DNA from: Prevotella aurantiaca JCM 15754
GTDB taxonomy: Bacteria > Bacteroidota > Bacteroidia > Bacteroidales > Bacteroidaceae
DNA length: 64,000 nucleotides
Assembly (NCBI RefSeq): GCF_000614025.1
Contig: NZ_BAKF01000001.1
Span: 1 to 64,000, forward strand
Reading direction: 5' to 3'
In this document: piece by piece, positions 38,264-49,236 of the stretch
Layout: each line of letters opens with the position of its first letter
Position numbering within the stretch: position 1 is the first letter of the stretch
Made by a program: the position numbers and the translations under genes
The notes under the pieces: generated by a model
The model's database searches: none
What the model was told of the DNA's origin: nothing
Seen by the model: only the letters and a program-made list of their open reading frames with translations

Positions 38264-40993
38264 ATGAAAAAGCATTTTTCGTTTCTTACGCTCCTACTTG
38301 GAATGAGCGTAACTACAGTAGCTGCGCCTATCCAACCACAGAAGGCTAAGCAGTTAGCAGAGAACTTCTTCAAAGGCTCTAAGAACGGTGGAGCAAAGCT
38401 GAAGATGAGTTATCAAGCACCAGACGAGACCAAAAGTGGTAACAGTCTTTACTATGTTATCAACCGAGGCGACAACCAAGGCTTCGTAGTTGTATCTGGT
38501 GATACACGTACGCGTGCTATTTTGGCTTACTCTGACAAAGGTTATCTCAATGAAGAAGCAATTCACGAGAACCCTTCTATCCACGGTATGTTCATCGAAT
38601 TCGCTGAACAAATCGAGTGGGCACAGCAGAATATAGCAGACAAACCATCTGAATCTTATAAGCTATTAGCTGCTCGTGGCGACTTCAAAGAGCCACGCCA
38701 CCTTATCGAACCATTATTGGTTGTAGAGAAAAGCAACCGCAATGTAAACCGTCCAACCCCTATTAGCTGGGGACAAGACTGGCCATTTAACCTATACAGT
38801 CCAACTATTTCTGATAACGCAGGACGTAGATATAAGACTGTATCAGGCTGTGTTGCAACGGGTATTGCAACCGTTGTTCGTTGGCACGCATGGCCTGCTC
38901 GCCCTAAAGGATCTACATCTTATACATGGAGAAGAACTAACTCTCGCATGGCAATCAACTATGATCAGCAACCTGCTTACGACTGGACTAACATGCCAGA
39001 AGGTGTAGACGGACGTGGAAACGACCGCAGAACTGGTCAGAGAGTAACTGAAGTTCAGGCTGATAACATCGGTCGTTTGTTGCGCGATATAGGCTATGCT
39101 GTTCGCATGAACTTTGGTCCTGCACAGACAGGAGGTAGCGGAACGCTACTTTCTTATGCTCCTGCTACATTGGTAAACAACTTCAGTTACGATGGAAGAT
39201 TGCAATGTATCATGCGCTCTAACTTCTCTGACGCAGCTTGGTGGGCTGGTATTCAAGACGAATTGACCAACTATGGCCCTATTGTTTACGCTGGTTACTC
39301 AAACGGCGGAGGCCATTGCTTCGTGGTAGACGGTCTCGCTGAGAACAGATACGTACACGTTGACTGGGGTTGGAACTACTCTTCTAACTGCTGGACATCT
39401 ATCGATGTACTCGAACCAGGTGGCGAACACGGCATCGGAGGAGGCATTGGAGCGTTCAATCGCGGCCATCAAATGTTGCGTTACTTTAGACCTGACGGCG
39501 ATGTAAACCCTAATCCAAATCCTAACCCAGAGCCAAAACCAGAGCCAAAACCACAGCCAACACCTGATACAAAGGGTGTATTCTCTGTTGTTAAGACTGT
39601 TTCTCCAGCTCAGTTCTACCAAGAAGCTAACCAACGTATGACTATTTCTGTTAAGAATATCAGCAACGTTGCATACAACAGCTACTTCAAGCTCTCTGCT
39701 GTTAAGCAAGGTTCATCTTACGCAACCAACCTTACAACAACTCCTAATAAGATATATGTTGGTAGCGGTTCAACTAAAGAACTCAGCTTCTACGCTGACC
39801 TTAGAAACTTAGAGAAGGGCAATTACGACCTACGTATTAGCTATGTAAGCAACGGTAAGTGGACTGAAATGGAGGAAAGTGCTGGCCGTATGACTATCAG
39901 CAGCCGTTCAACAGGTGCTAAGGTGGTAGCTACTTCAGCTCTTCCAACCGTTACTACATTCGTTGGAGAGGCTGTTAGAATCGAAGTTCCTGTAATGAAC
40001 ACAGGCGACGCAGACTTCAATGGCAACGTTGAAATGCGTGCTAATGGTACTGTTATCGCTGGTGGTGAAGTTGCATTGTCAGCTTCTGAGCGTGCAACAC
40101 TTGCATTCAGCACTAACACAAGAAACTTCCAAAGCTTGAAACCAGGTACTTATACCTTGACAATTTCTTATGGAAATGGTCAAAGTGTAACCTATGGTAA
40201 CTCAGCAAACTTGGGTTCTCTCATCATCAAGTCTAAGGAAAATCCAGTTATTTCTACAGGTGATGTAAGACTAAACTCTGCTTTCTTCTATCAGAATGGC
40301 AGATATGTAGGTTCTAAGTACAGCACTATTTCAAAGAATGCTGACCTCACTGTAAGAGCATACCTATACTCTTCAAACGGCTTCGAAGGCTCTGTTAAGT
40401 TGTTTATCACCGACTCTTACGGCAAGACAGCAGGCAACAGCGCTGCTCTTGAAAGCGTTAATAACATCAAGTTAGACAAGTATGGCAGCGGTTATGTTGA
40501 GTTTACAGTTAAGCAAAGCGAACTTACAGGCAGCCGTTACTATGTAAACCTCGTTTATAACGATGGTAAGAAGGACATCTGCAAGTCTTGGGACGGCGTT
40601 GCTTTCTATGTAAGTGCATACAATTCTTACAACGGAACCAGTGCAAACGACTATCCAAGCGACAAGGGAATCGAAGTAAAAGTAAAGGATATTACTTACG
40701 GTGACGCTTACATTGCAGTAGGTGCAAACGACGAAAACCTCGTTGCTGGCGAAACAAACGGCATCGAAACTGTTGCTGTTCAAAGCGCAAGCCTCTACCC
40801 AACAGTAGCAAGCGAGACAATAACCATAGCAACTGCTGAAGCAGGTATGGCTAATATCTTCAGCGCTGCTGGTGCTAAGGTAGCTGAAATCTCTCTCAAA
40901 GAGGGTAACAACACTATTGCAGTGTCTCAGTTTACACCTGGCGTTTACTTCGTAAAGGTTGCTAACAAGACCTTGAAGTTCGTTAAGAAATAA
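38264..40993 (+). CDS. C10 cysteine peptidase, interpain/streptopain-like, unit A
   Basis: Secreted papain-like protease of 909 residues. The signal peptide is residues 1-20. A C10 pro-domain follows (about 22-150; QPQKAKQLAENFF, NQGFVVVSGD), then the catalytic domain with nucleophile Cys196 (SGCVATGIATV) and His351 (GGGHCFVVDG), and the oxyanion/Asn-Trp region NCWTSIDV. A Pro/Asn/Lys-rich linker (about 415-440) leads to Ig-like domains and a C-terminal T9SS type A domain (about 835-909; PTVASETITIATAEAG, FTPGVYFVKVANKTLKFV). Length is close to that of interpain A of P. intermedia. Relatives degrade host proteins such as haemoglobin and complement; that is inferred here. The gene is intact. 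Confidence 0.95.
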   Translation: MKKHFSFLTLLLGMSVTTVAAPIQPQKAKQLAENFFKGSKNGGAKLKMSYQAPDETKSGNSLYYVINRGDNQGFVVVSGDTRTRAILAYSDKGYLNEEAIHENPSIHGMFIEFAEQIEWAQQNIADKPSESYKLLAARGDFKEPRHLIEPLLVVEKSNRNVNRPTPISWGQDWPFNLYSPTISDNAGRRYKTVSGCVATGIATVVRWHAWPARPKGSTSYTWRRTNSRMAINYDQQPAYDWTNMPEGVDGRGNDRRTGQRVTEVQADNIGRLLRDIGYAVRMNFGPAQTGGSGTLLSYAPATLVNNFSYDGRLQCIMRSNFSDAAWWAGIQDELTNYGPIVYAGYSNGGGHCFVVDGLAENRYVHVDWGWNYSSNCWTSIDVLEPGGEHGIGGGIGAFNRGHQMLRYFRPDGDVNPNPNPNPEPKPEPKPQPTPDTKGVFSVVKTVSPAQFYQEANQRMTISVKNISNVAYNSYFKLSAVKQGSSYATNLTTTPNKIYVGSGSTKELSFYADLRNLEKGNYDLRISYVSNGKWTEMEESAGRMTISSRSTGAKVVATSALPTVTTFVGEAVRIEVPVMNTGDADFNGNVEMRANGTVIAGGEVALSASERATLAFSTNTRNFQSLKPGTYTLTISYGNGQSVTYGNSANLGSLIIKSKENPVISTGDVRLNSAFFYQNGRYVGSKYSTISKNADLTVRAYLYSSNGFEGSVKLFITDSYGKTAGNSAALESVNNIKLDKYGSGYVEFTVKQSELTGSRYYVNLVYNDGKKDICKSWDGVAFYVSAYNSYNGTSANDYPSDKGIEVKVKDITYGDAYIAVGANDENLVAGETNGIETVAVQSASLYPTVASETITIATAEAGMANIFSAAGAKVAEISLKEGNNTIAVSQFTPGVYFVKVANKTLKFVKK

Positions 40994-41037
40994 TCCAGTA
41001 TAAACTATATTAAGATTGGTTCTGAATTTTTATATAG

Positions 41038-41079
41038 GTCCTGAAGGTTGGAATTGTCCGACTTTCGGGACTTTCTTTT
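41038..41079 (+). terminator. Terminator, unit A
   Basis: Hairpin with arms GTCCTGAAGG and CCGACTTTCGGGAC (the unit A left arm has T where others have C), followed by TTTCTTTT. The same element ends all five units. Confidence 0.85.
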
Positions 41080-41194
41080 AAAAGAAAAGATAGACTCCGA
41101 TGACCTCAAACCTTATCATCAATATTCAAAAAGACCATGTGTTAGCCGTGTGCATATACATAAATATGTAGTCGTTTGACAATTCTAAAACTGC

Positions 41195-41347
41195 TGTAAA
41201 AATTATAATTCAAAACAGCAGTATCGGTTTCACTTTCCAAAAGAGCCTGTTTTGCGTTGCAATATAGGCTCTTTTGCCGTGCAAAACAGGCACTTTTGCA
41301 ACGCAAAACAATGGGTATTGCAACTCATTGATAACAAGATAGTTACA
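41195..41347 (+). repeat. Dispersed palindromic repeat, copy R5
   Basis: Family copy between units A and B, from the left end TGTAAA to the right end GATAACAAGATAGTTAC. Units AAGAGCCTGTTTTGC and GGCACTTTTGCAACGC are exact. Confidence 0.85.
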
Positions 41348-41510
41348 CCATAGGTATTGTATGGGTAGCAATTGGAACTTTTACAGCATTTTCTTAGCTT
41401 TATTGAGGCAATTTAATCGTAGTAAAAAGGCAATATAAAATAAATATGCTTTAATTACTATTATATTTGCAAAACTTATGCAAACTTTTAATCTTTTTCA
41501 CTTTACAAAG

Positions 41511-41937
41511 TTGCATTGTTAATAATAAATGTATAAATTTGCTTCCGTATTGCGAGATTTTAGACATCATTACAACCATCATCTAAATATATAATCTTCG
41601 CAAATGTCATAAAAATAAGTGAGTATTAAACGAGAGTAACATTAATTTAATTTATCATCATGAATAAAAAAGCTTACACAAATTCCGTATGTTGGAAACA
41701 TCCGGTACTTGGGAAAGTTGGGTAACCATGACCCATTAAACAATCATAGAATATATTTACCTGTCTTTCAATAGACACTTTGAGTGTAGAAAGATACAAA
41801 ACCAGTCTTAATACAGAGCATATTTCACATGTAAAGATAGCATGCGGACACGCTATGCATAGGGTCTTGTGTGCCCAAAGCTATGGAAACATACGGGAAA
41901 TATAGCTCTAAAAAACAATTTTTAAACTTAGCTATTT
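41511..41937 (+). promoter_or_regulatory. Promoter and conserved leader, unit B
   Basis: TTG 41511-41513 and TAAATTTG 41534-41541 are 20 bases apart; the leader is about 390 bases. The hairpin at 41839-41882 has stem GCGGACACG / TGTGCCC with one A-C mismatch; relative to unit A a T-A pair has become C-G. The loop again contains CTATGCATAG. The short frame 41660-41725 codes MNKKAYTNSVCWKHPVLGK and two more residues. In the 940 bases between genes A and B there are also the terminator and repeat R5. Confidence 0.65.
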
Positions 41938-44645
41938 ATGAAAAAGCATTTTTCGTTTCTTACGCTCCTACTTGGAATGAGCGTAACAACAGTAGCTGCG
42001 CCTATCCAACCACAGAAGGCTAAGCAGTTAGCAGAGAACTTCTTCAAAGGCTCTAAGAACGGTGGAGCAAAGTTGAAGATGAGTTATCAAGCACCAGACG
42101 AGACCAAAAATGGTAACAGCCTTTACTACATTATCAATAGAGGCGATAACCAAGGTTTCGTAGTTGTATCTGGAGATACACGTACGCGTGCTATTTTGGC
42201 TTACTCTGACAAAGGTTATCTCGATGAAGAAGCAATTCACGAGAACCCTTCTATCCACGGTATGTTCATCGAATTCGCTGAACAAATCGAGTGGGCACAG
42301 CAGAATATAGAAGACAAACCATCTGAATCTTATAAGTTATTAGCTGCTCGTGGCGACTTCAGAGAGCCACGCCACCTTATCGAACCATTATTGGTAGTAG
42401 AAAAAAGCAACCGTAACGTAAACCGTGCGACACCTATTAGCTGGGGTCAGGACTGGCCTTTCAACCTCTATAGCCCTACTGTTGTAGACAGAGGACGTAG
42501 ATATAAGACTGTATCTGGCTGTGTTGCAACTGGTATTGCAACCGTTATGCGTTGGCACGCATGGCCTTCTCGTCCAAAAGGATCTACATCTTATACATGG
42601 GAATCTACAGACGAAAGAATGGCAATCAACTACGATCAGCAACCTGCTTACGACTGGACTAACATGCCAGAAGGTGTAGATGGCCGTGGTAATGACCGCA
42701 GAACAGGTCGTAAACTTTCTGAAGTTCAGGCTGACAACATCGGTCGTTTGTTGCGCGATGTAGGCTATGGTGTTAAGATGGACTTCGGTCCTGCACAAAC
42801 AGGAGGTAGTGTACATTCCTTACTTATGCTCCTGCTACATTGGTAAACAACTTTAACTACGACGGCAGATTACGTTGTATTTCACGTCAGAACTTCTCTG
42901 ACGCAGCATGGTGGGCTGGTATTCAAGACGAGTTAACCAACTACGGACCTATCGTTTATGCTGGTTATTCAAGAGGCGGAGGCCACTGTTTCGTTGTTGA
43001 CGGACTTGCAGAGAACAGATATGTACACGTTGATTGGGGCTGGAACTACTCTTCTAACTGCTGGACTTCAATCGATGTTCTTGAGCCAGGTGGCGACCAT
43101 GGCATCGGCGGAGGCATTGGTGCGTTCAACCGCGGACACCAAATGTTGCGCTATTTGAAGCCAGATGGTGAGGTTAATCCTAACCCACAACCAGAGCCAA
43201 AGCCACAGCCAACACCTGATACAAAGGGTGTATTCTCTATCGTTAAGACTGTTTCTCCAGCTCAGTTCTACCAAGAAGCTGACCAACGTATGACTGTTTC
43301 TGTTAAGAATATCAGCAACGTTACATACAACAGCTACTTCAAGCTCTCTGCTGTTAAGCAAGGTTCTTCTTACGCAACCAACCTTACAACAACTCCACAA
43401 AAGGTATATGTTGGTAGCGGTTCAACTAAAGAACTCAGCTTCTACGCTGATCTTAGAAACTTAGAGAAGGGCAATTACGACCTACGTATTAGCTATGTAA
43501 GCAACGGTAAGTGGACTGAAATGGAGCAAAGCGCAGGCCGCATGACTATCAGCAGCCGTTCAACAGGTGCTAAGGTGGTAGCTACTTCAGCTCTTCCAAC
43601 CGTTACTACATTCGTTGGCGAGGCTGTTAGAATCGAAGTTCCTGTAATGAACGCAGGCGATGCAGACTTCAATGGCAACATCGAAATGCGTGCTAATGGT
43701 ACTGTTATCTCTGGTGGCGAAGTTACATTGAACGCTGAAGAGCGTGCAACACTTGCATTCAGCACTAACACAAGAAACTTCCAAAGCTTGAAGGCAGGTA
43801 CATATAACTTGACAATTACTTATGGTAACGGTCAAAGTGTAACCTATGGTAACTCTGCAAACTTAGGTACTCTCATCATCAAGTCTAAGCAACAACCTGC
43901 TACTGCAACTGGTGATGTAAGACTAAACTCTGCATTCTTCTATCAGAATGGCCAGTATGTAGGTTCTAAGTACAGCACTGTTTCTAAGAATGCTGACCTC
44001 ACTATCAGAGCATACCTCTATTCTTCAAACGGCTTCAAAGGTGCTGTTAAGTTGTTTATTACCGACTCTTACGGCAAGACATCGGGCAGCAGCGCAGCTC
44101 ACGAAAGCGTTAAGAACATTCAAATGGATAAGTATGGCAGCGGTTATGTTGAGTTTACAGTTAAGCAAAGCGAACTTACAAGCAGCCGTTACTATGTAAA
44201 CCTCGTTTATAACGATGGTAAGAAGGACATCTGCAGAACTTGGGACGGCGTTGCTTTCTATGTAAGCGCATACGATTCTTACTACGGTACAACTACAAAC
44301 ACCTATCCTGGCGACAAGGGTACAGTAGTAAATGTAAACGGAGCTAAGTTCGGCGACAAGTACATTGCAGTAGGTGCAAACAACGAAAACCTCGTTGCTG
44401 GCGAAACAAACGGCATCGAAAATGTTGCTGTTCAAAGCGCAAGCCTCTACCCAACAGTAGCAAGCGAGACAATAACCATAGCAACTGCTGAAGCAGGTAT
44501 GGCTAATATCTTCAGCGCTGCTGGTGCTAAGGTGGCTGAAATCTCTCTCAAAGAGGGTAACAACACTATTGCAGTGTCTCAGTTTACACCTGGCGTTTAC
44601 TTCGTAAAGGTTGCTAACAAGACCTTGAAGTTCGTTAAGAAATAA
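41938..44645 (+). CDS. C10 cysteine peptidase, unit B (one-base frameshift)
   Basis: Same architecture as unit A and about 902 residues if read through. The catalytic Cys (SGCVATGIATVMRW) lies in the first frame and the His (GGGHCFVVDG) in the second. The break is at 42811: GGTAGTGTACATTCC, where the paralogues have GGTAGTGGTACATTCC, so one G of a GG pair is missing. The linker is shorter than in A (NPNPQPEPKPQPTP). The first 57 residues are identical to A, and the last 70 and the 3' untranslated region nearly so, which suggests recent duplication or gene conversion. If the deletion is real, a 302-residue truncated, inactive product without T9SS tail would result. Confidence 0.9.
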
Positions 44646-44689
44646 TCCAGTATAAACTATATTAAGATTGGTTCTGAATTTTTATATAG

Positions 44690-44731
44690 GTCCCGAAGGT
44701 TGGAATTGTCCGACTTTCGGGACTTTCTTTT
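44690..44731 (+). terminator. Terminator, unit B
   Basis: Arms GTCCCGAAGG and CCGACTTTCGGGAC followed by TTTCTTTT. Confidence 0.88.
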
Positions 44732-44846
44732 GCACCTAAATAATCTCCCCCACTATCTGGAAACACATTATTGATGCACCGAAAAAGTCGATGCAGCATG
44801 CTCGTCTTCACATGAATTTAAATTCATTTTCTAACGCTTAAACTGC

Positions 44847-44999
44847 TGTAAAGATTACAACACAAAATAGTAGTATCGCTTTCGTTTTCTAAAAGAGCCT
44901 GTTTTGCGTTGCAATATAGGCTCTTTTGCCGTGCAAAACAGGCACTTTTGCAACGCAAAACAATGGGTATTGCAACGCATTGACGGCCTGATAGTTACG
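44847..44999 (+). repeat. Dispersed palindromic repeat, copy R6
   Basis: Family copy between units B and C, TGTAAAGATTACAAC at the left end to GATAGTTACG at the right end. Confidence 0.85.
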
Positions 45000-45162
45000 T
45001 CATGGGTATTGAATGGGTAGTTATTGGAACTATTACAGCCTTTTTTTAACCTTATAAATGAAGTTTTGTTATTATAATAAGGTGGTACAAAACAAATATG
45101 CTTTAATAACTATTATTTTTACAAAACTAATGTAAACAAAATCTATTTTTTTACTTTCAAAG

Positions 45163-45589
45163 TTGCATTGTTCGCAATAAATATTTATATTCGCAAACGT
45201 AATGCGAGATTTTATACATCATCACAAACATCAGCACATTATACAATCCTCGCAAATGTCATAAGTTACAAGAGAGAATTAAACGAGAGTTACATTAATT
45301 TATTTTATCATCATGAACAGAAAAGGTTATATTAAAACCGTTTGCGGGTGCATTCGGAGCATGGAAGAGTTGGGTATCCATGACAAATTAAAAGTCATAA
45401 AATATAATTACCTATCTTTCGAAAGATTCTTTCTACTTTAGAAAGATACAAAACCAGTCTTAATACAGGGCATATTCCACGTGTAAAGATAGCATGCGAG
45501 TACGCTATGCATAGGGTCTTGCGTACTCACAGCTACCATAACATTCGTGAAATGTGCATTAAACAAAAAATCATTAAACTTAGCTATTT
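45163..45589 (+). promoter_or_regulatory. Promoter and conserved leader, unit C
   Basis: TTG 45163-45165 and TATATTCG 45186-45193, 20 bases apart; here the -7 box ends TTCG instead of TTTG, which may weaken it. Leader about 390 bases. Hairpin at 45491-45534, stem GCGAGTACG / CGTACTC, in which an A-T pair replaces the G-C of unit A and the last pair is G-C. Loop palindrome CTATGCATAG kept. Short frame 45313-45441 codes 42 residues beginning MNRKGYIKTVCG. Confidence 0.62.
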
Positions 45590-48297
45590 ATGAAAAAGCA
45601 TTTTTCGTTTCTTACGCTTCTACTTGGAATAAGCGTAACTACAGTAGCTGCGCCTATCCAACCACAGAAGGCTAAGCAGTTAGCAGAGAACTTCTTCAAA
45701 GGCTCTAAGAACGGTGGAGCAAAGCTGAAGATGAGTTATCAAGCACCAGACGACACTAAAAGTGGCAACAGTCTTTACTATGTTATCAACAGAGGCGACA
45801 ACCAAGGCTTTGTTGTAGTATCTGGTGATACACGTACGCGTGCTATTTTGGCTTACTCTGACAAGGGCTATCTCGATGAAGAAGCTATCCATAGCCACCC
45901 TTCTATCAATGGTATGTTCATCGAATTTGCCGAGCAAATCGAGTGGGCACAGCAGAATATAGAAGACAAACCATCTGAATCTTATAAGTTATTGCTGCTC
46001 GTAACGACTTCAAAGAGCCACGCCACCTTATAGAACCATTATTGGTGGTAGAGAAAAGCAATCGTAATGTAAATCGTGCGACACCTATTAGCTGGGGACA
46101 AGACTGGCCTTTCAACCTCTATAGTCCTAATATTGTTGACAACGGACGTAGATATAAGACTGTATCTGGCTGTGTTGCAACGGGTATTGCAACCGTTATG
46201 CGTTGGCACGCATGGCCTGCTCGCCCACAGGGATATACCTCTTATACATGGGAATCTACAGGCAAAAGAATGGCCATTAACTATGATGAGCAGCCTGCTT
46301 ACGACTGGAATAACATGCCAGAAGGTGTAGATGCTTACGGAAGAGACAACAGAACAGGTAGAGAAATAACCGAAGCTCAAGCTGATAACATCGGTCGTTT
46401 GTTGCGCGATGTAGGCTATGGTGTTAAGATGGACTTCGGTCCTGCAGAGACAGGAGGTAGTGGTACATTCCTTAATTTGGCTCCTACTACATTGGTAAAC
46501 AACTTCGGTTACGATGCAAGATTACAGTTCTTAACTCGTTCACGTTTCTCTGACGCTGCATGGTGGGCTGGTATTCAAGACGAATTAACCAACTACGGAC
46601 CTGTTGTTTACGTTGGTTATTCAAGAGGCGGAGGCCACTGTTTCGTTGTAGACGGACTTACAGAGAACAGATATGTGCACGTTGATTGGGGTTGGAACAA
46701 TAACTCTAACTGCTGGACTTCAATCGATGTTCTCGAGCCAGGTGGCGGCCATGGCATCGGCGGAGGCATTGGTGCGTTCAACCGTAACCACCAAATGTTG
46801 CGCTATTTGAGACCTAATGGCGATGTAAATCCTAACCCAAATCCAGAGCCTAACCCACAGCCTAACCCAGAAGAAGAGAACCTATTCTCTATCGTTAGAA
46901 CTGTTTCGCCAGCTCAATTCTATCAAGAAGCTGACCAACGTATGACTGTTTCTGTTAAGAATATCAGCAATGCTTCATACAACAACTACTTCAAGCTCGT
47001 TGCTGTTAAGGAAGGTTCAAGATATGCAACCAACCTTACAACAACTGCTAACACGATGTATGTTCGTAGCGGAGCAACTAAAGATATCAACTTCTACGCT
47101 GATCTTAGAAACTTAGAAAAGGGCAATTACGACTTATACATTAACTATGTAAGCGACAATCAATGGAAAGAAGTGAGCGAAACTGCAGGCCGTATCACCA
47201 TCAGCAGCAGATCAATAGGTTCTAAACTAATCGTTACTTCACCACTTAATACCATCTCTACCTATGAAGGAGAGGCTGTTAGAATAGAAGTTCCAGTGAT
47301 GAATGATGGCGACGAAGACTACAATGGCAGAATAGATTTGCGTGCAAATGGCACCTCTATATCTGGTGGTAACCTCAAAATGATAGCTGGTGACAGACTA
47401 ACTCTTGCATTCAGCACGAACACTACAAACTTCCGTAACTTGCGTCCAGGTACTTATACATTGACAATTACTTATGGAAATGGACAGACTATGACTTATG
47501 GTAACTCAGCAAACTTAGGTAAACTCGTTATCAAGTCTGACCAAAACCCATATTATGCAAGCGGTGATGTAAGACTAAACTCTGCATTATTCTATCAGAA
47601 TGGCAAGTATGTAGGTTCTAAGTACAGCACTATTTCAAAGAATGCGGACCTCACTATTAAAGCATATCTATATTCTTCAAACGGCTTCGAAGGCTCTGTT
47701 AAGTTGTTTGTTACCGACTCTTACGGCAAGACATCGGGCAACAACGCTGCTCTCGAAAGCGTTAAGAACATTAAGATAGACAAGAATGGCAACGGATACG
47801 TTGAGTTTAACGTTAAGCAAGCTGACCTTACAAGCAGCCGTTACTATGTAAACCTCGTTTATAACGATGGTAAGCAGAACGTTTGCAAGAACTGGGACGG
47901 CATCGCTTTCTATGTAAATACAAAGACATCGTACAACAATTCAACTGCAAACTACTATCCAAGCGATAAGGGTATTACAGTAAATGTAAACGGAATCAAG
48001 TGCGGTGAAACTTACATGCCTGTTGGTGCAAACGAAGAAAACCTCGAAGTGGGCACAACAGATGGTATCGAAAACATCGCTGTTGAGAGCATTAGCCTCA
48101 ACCCAACTGTAGCAAGCGAAACTATAACCATAGCAACTACAACAGCTGGAATGGCTAATATCTTCAGCGCAACAGGTGCTAAAGTAGCAGAGTTCTCTCT
48201 CAAAGAGGGTAACAACACTATTGCAGTATCTCAGTTTACACCTGGCGTTTACTTCGTGAAGGTGGCAAACAAGACCATGAAGTTCATCAAAAAGTAA
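45590..48297 (+). CDS. C10 cysteine peptidase, unit C (one-base frameshift)
   Basis: Same plan as A and B, about 902 residues if read through. The signal peptide and pro-domain are in the first frame. At about 45994 one base is missing (TTATTGCTGC where A and B have TTATTAGCTGC), and the catalytic domain with SGCVATGIATVMRW, GGGHCFVVDG and NCWTSID follows in the next frame. The Ig-like part is more diverged from A than B is, for example SLNPTVASETITIATTTAG in the tail. The linker is NPNPNPEPNPQPNPEEE. If the deletion is real only a 147-residue pro-domain fragment is made. The downstream frame is otherwise fully conserved, which argues for a sequencing error or a very recent event. Confidence 0.9.
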
Positions 48298-48341
48298 TTC
48301 AGTATAAACTATATTAAGATTGGTTCTGAATTTTTATATAG

Positions 48342-48383
48342 GTCCCGAAGGTTGGAATGGTCCGACTTTCGGGACTTTCTTTT
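48342..48383 (+). terminator. Terminator, unit C
   Basis: Arms GTCCCGAAGG and CCGACTTTCGGGAC followed by TTTCTTTT. Confidence 0.88.
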
Positions 48384-48498
48384 ACACATAATACACCACT
48401 CCAACAACTTCAAACCGCACTGCGAACCTTCCGAAAAAACCGATGTAGCATGCCAACATAAACATGAATTTTAATTCATATTCTAACGTTGAAACTGC

Positions 48499-48650
48499 TG
48501 TAAAGATTACAACGTAAAACAATAGCATCGCTTTCGTTTTCCAAAAGAGCCTGTTTTGCGTTGCAATATAGGCTCTTTTGCCGTGCAAAACAGGCACTTT
48601 TGCAACGCAAAACAATGGGTATTGCAACGCATTGACAGCCTGATAGTTAC
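48499..48650 (+). repeat. Dispersed palindromic repeat, copy R7
   Basis: Family copy between units C and D; the left end reads TGTAAAGATTACAACG, and AATAGCATCGCTTTCG matches the left part of R10 and R3. Confidence 0.85.
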
Positions 48651-48814
48651 GTCATGGGTATTGAATGGGTAGTTATTGGAACTATTACAGTATTTTTATA
48701 ACCTCGTTCGTGATATTTAACCATAGTATGAATGCAGAATTAAACAGCTAAAATTATGGAATGATAACATCAGTAAAAGTTCTATAAATATTATATCTTT
48801 TCCCTTTGAAAAAG

Positions 48815-49236
48815 TTGCATTATTAAGAATAAATGTATATATTTGCGATTGTTTTGCGAGATATTAGTCATCATCATGACCATCATCTAAATTTATAATC
48901 TTCGCAATTGTCATAAGATACGAGAGAGTTTAAAACGAGAGTTACATCAATTTAATTTATCATCATGAAGAGAAAAGCTTACATTAAAACCGTATGCTGG
49001 TAGCATTCGGCACTTGGGAGAGTTGGGTATCCATGACCGATAGAAAGTCATAAAATATATTTATCTATCTTTCGGAACAATCTTTTTGCTTAGAAAGATA
49101 CAAAACCAATCTTAAAACAAAGCATATTCACATGCCATTAAGCATGCGAACACGTTATGCATAGGGTCTGATTTGTCCGTTGCTATAGGAATATTGTGAT
49201 GCGCTTTAAACAAACAATCATTAAACTTAGCTATTT
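48815..49236 (+). promoter_or_regulatory. Promoter and conserved leader, unit D
   Basis: TTG 48815-48817 and TATATTTG 48838-48845, 20 bases apart; leader about 385 bases. Hairpin at 49142-49185 with stem GCGAACACG / TTTGTCC; it keeps A-T and C-G pairs where units A and C have G-C and T-A, but has two mismatches. Loop TTATGCATAGGGTCT. Short frame 48965-49003 codes MKRKAYIKTVCW. Confidence 0.6.

Noticed and set aside
41220-41330. Possible CRISPR array because of 22-base units
   Set aside because: The units are contiguous with no unique spacers, each is palindromic, no cas genes are near, and the same block recurs at distant sites.
48382-48627. Small minus-strand frames over R7, R9 (56096-56320) and R10 (58939-59181) with similar peptides
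   Set aside because: The similarity is explained by the palindromic repeat; no ribosome site or promoter precedes them.
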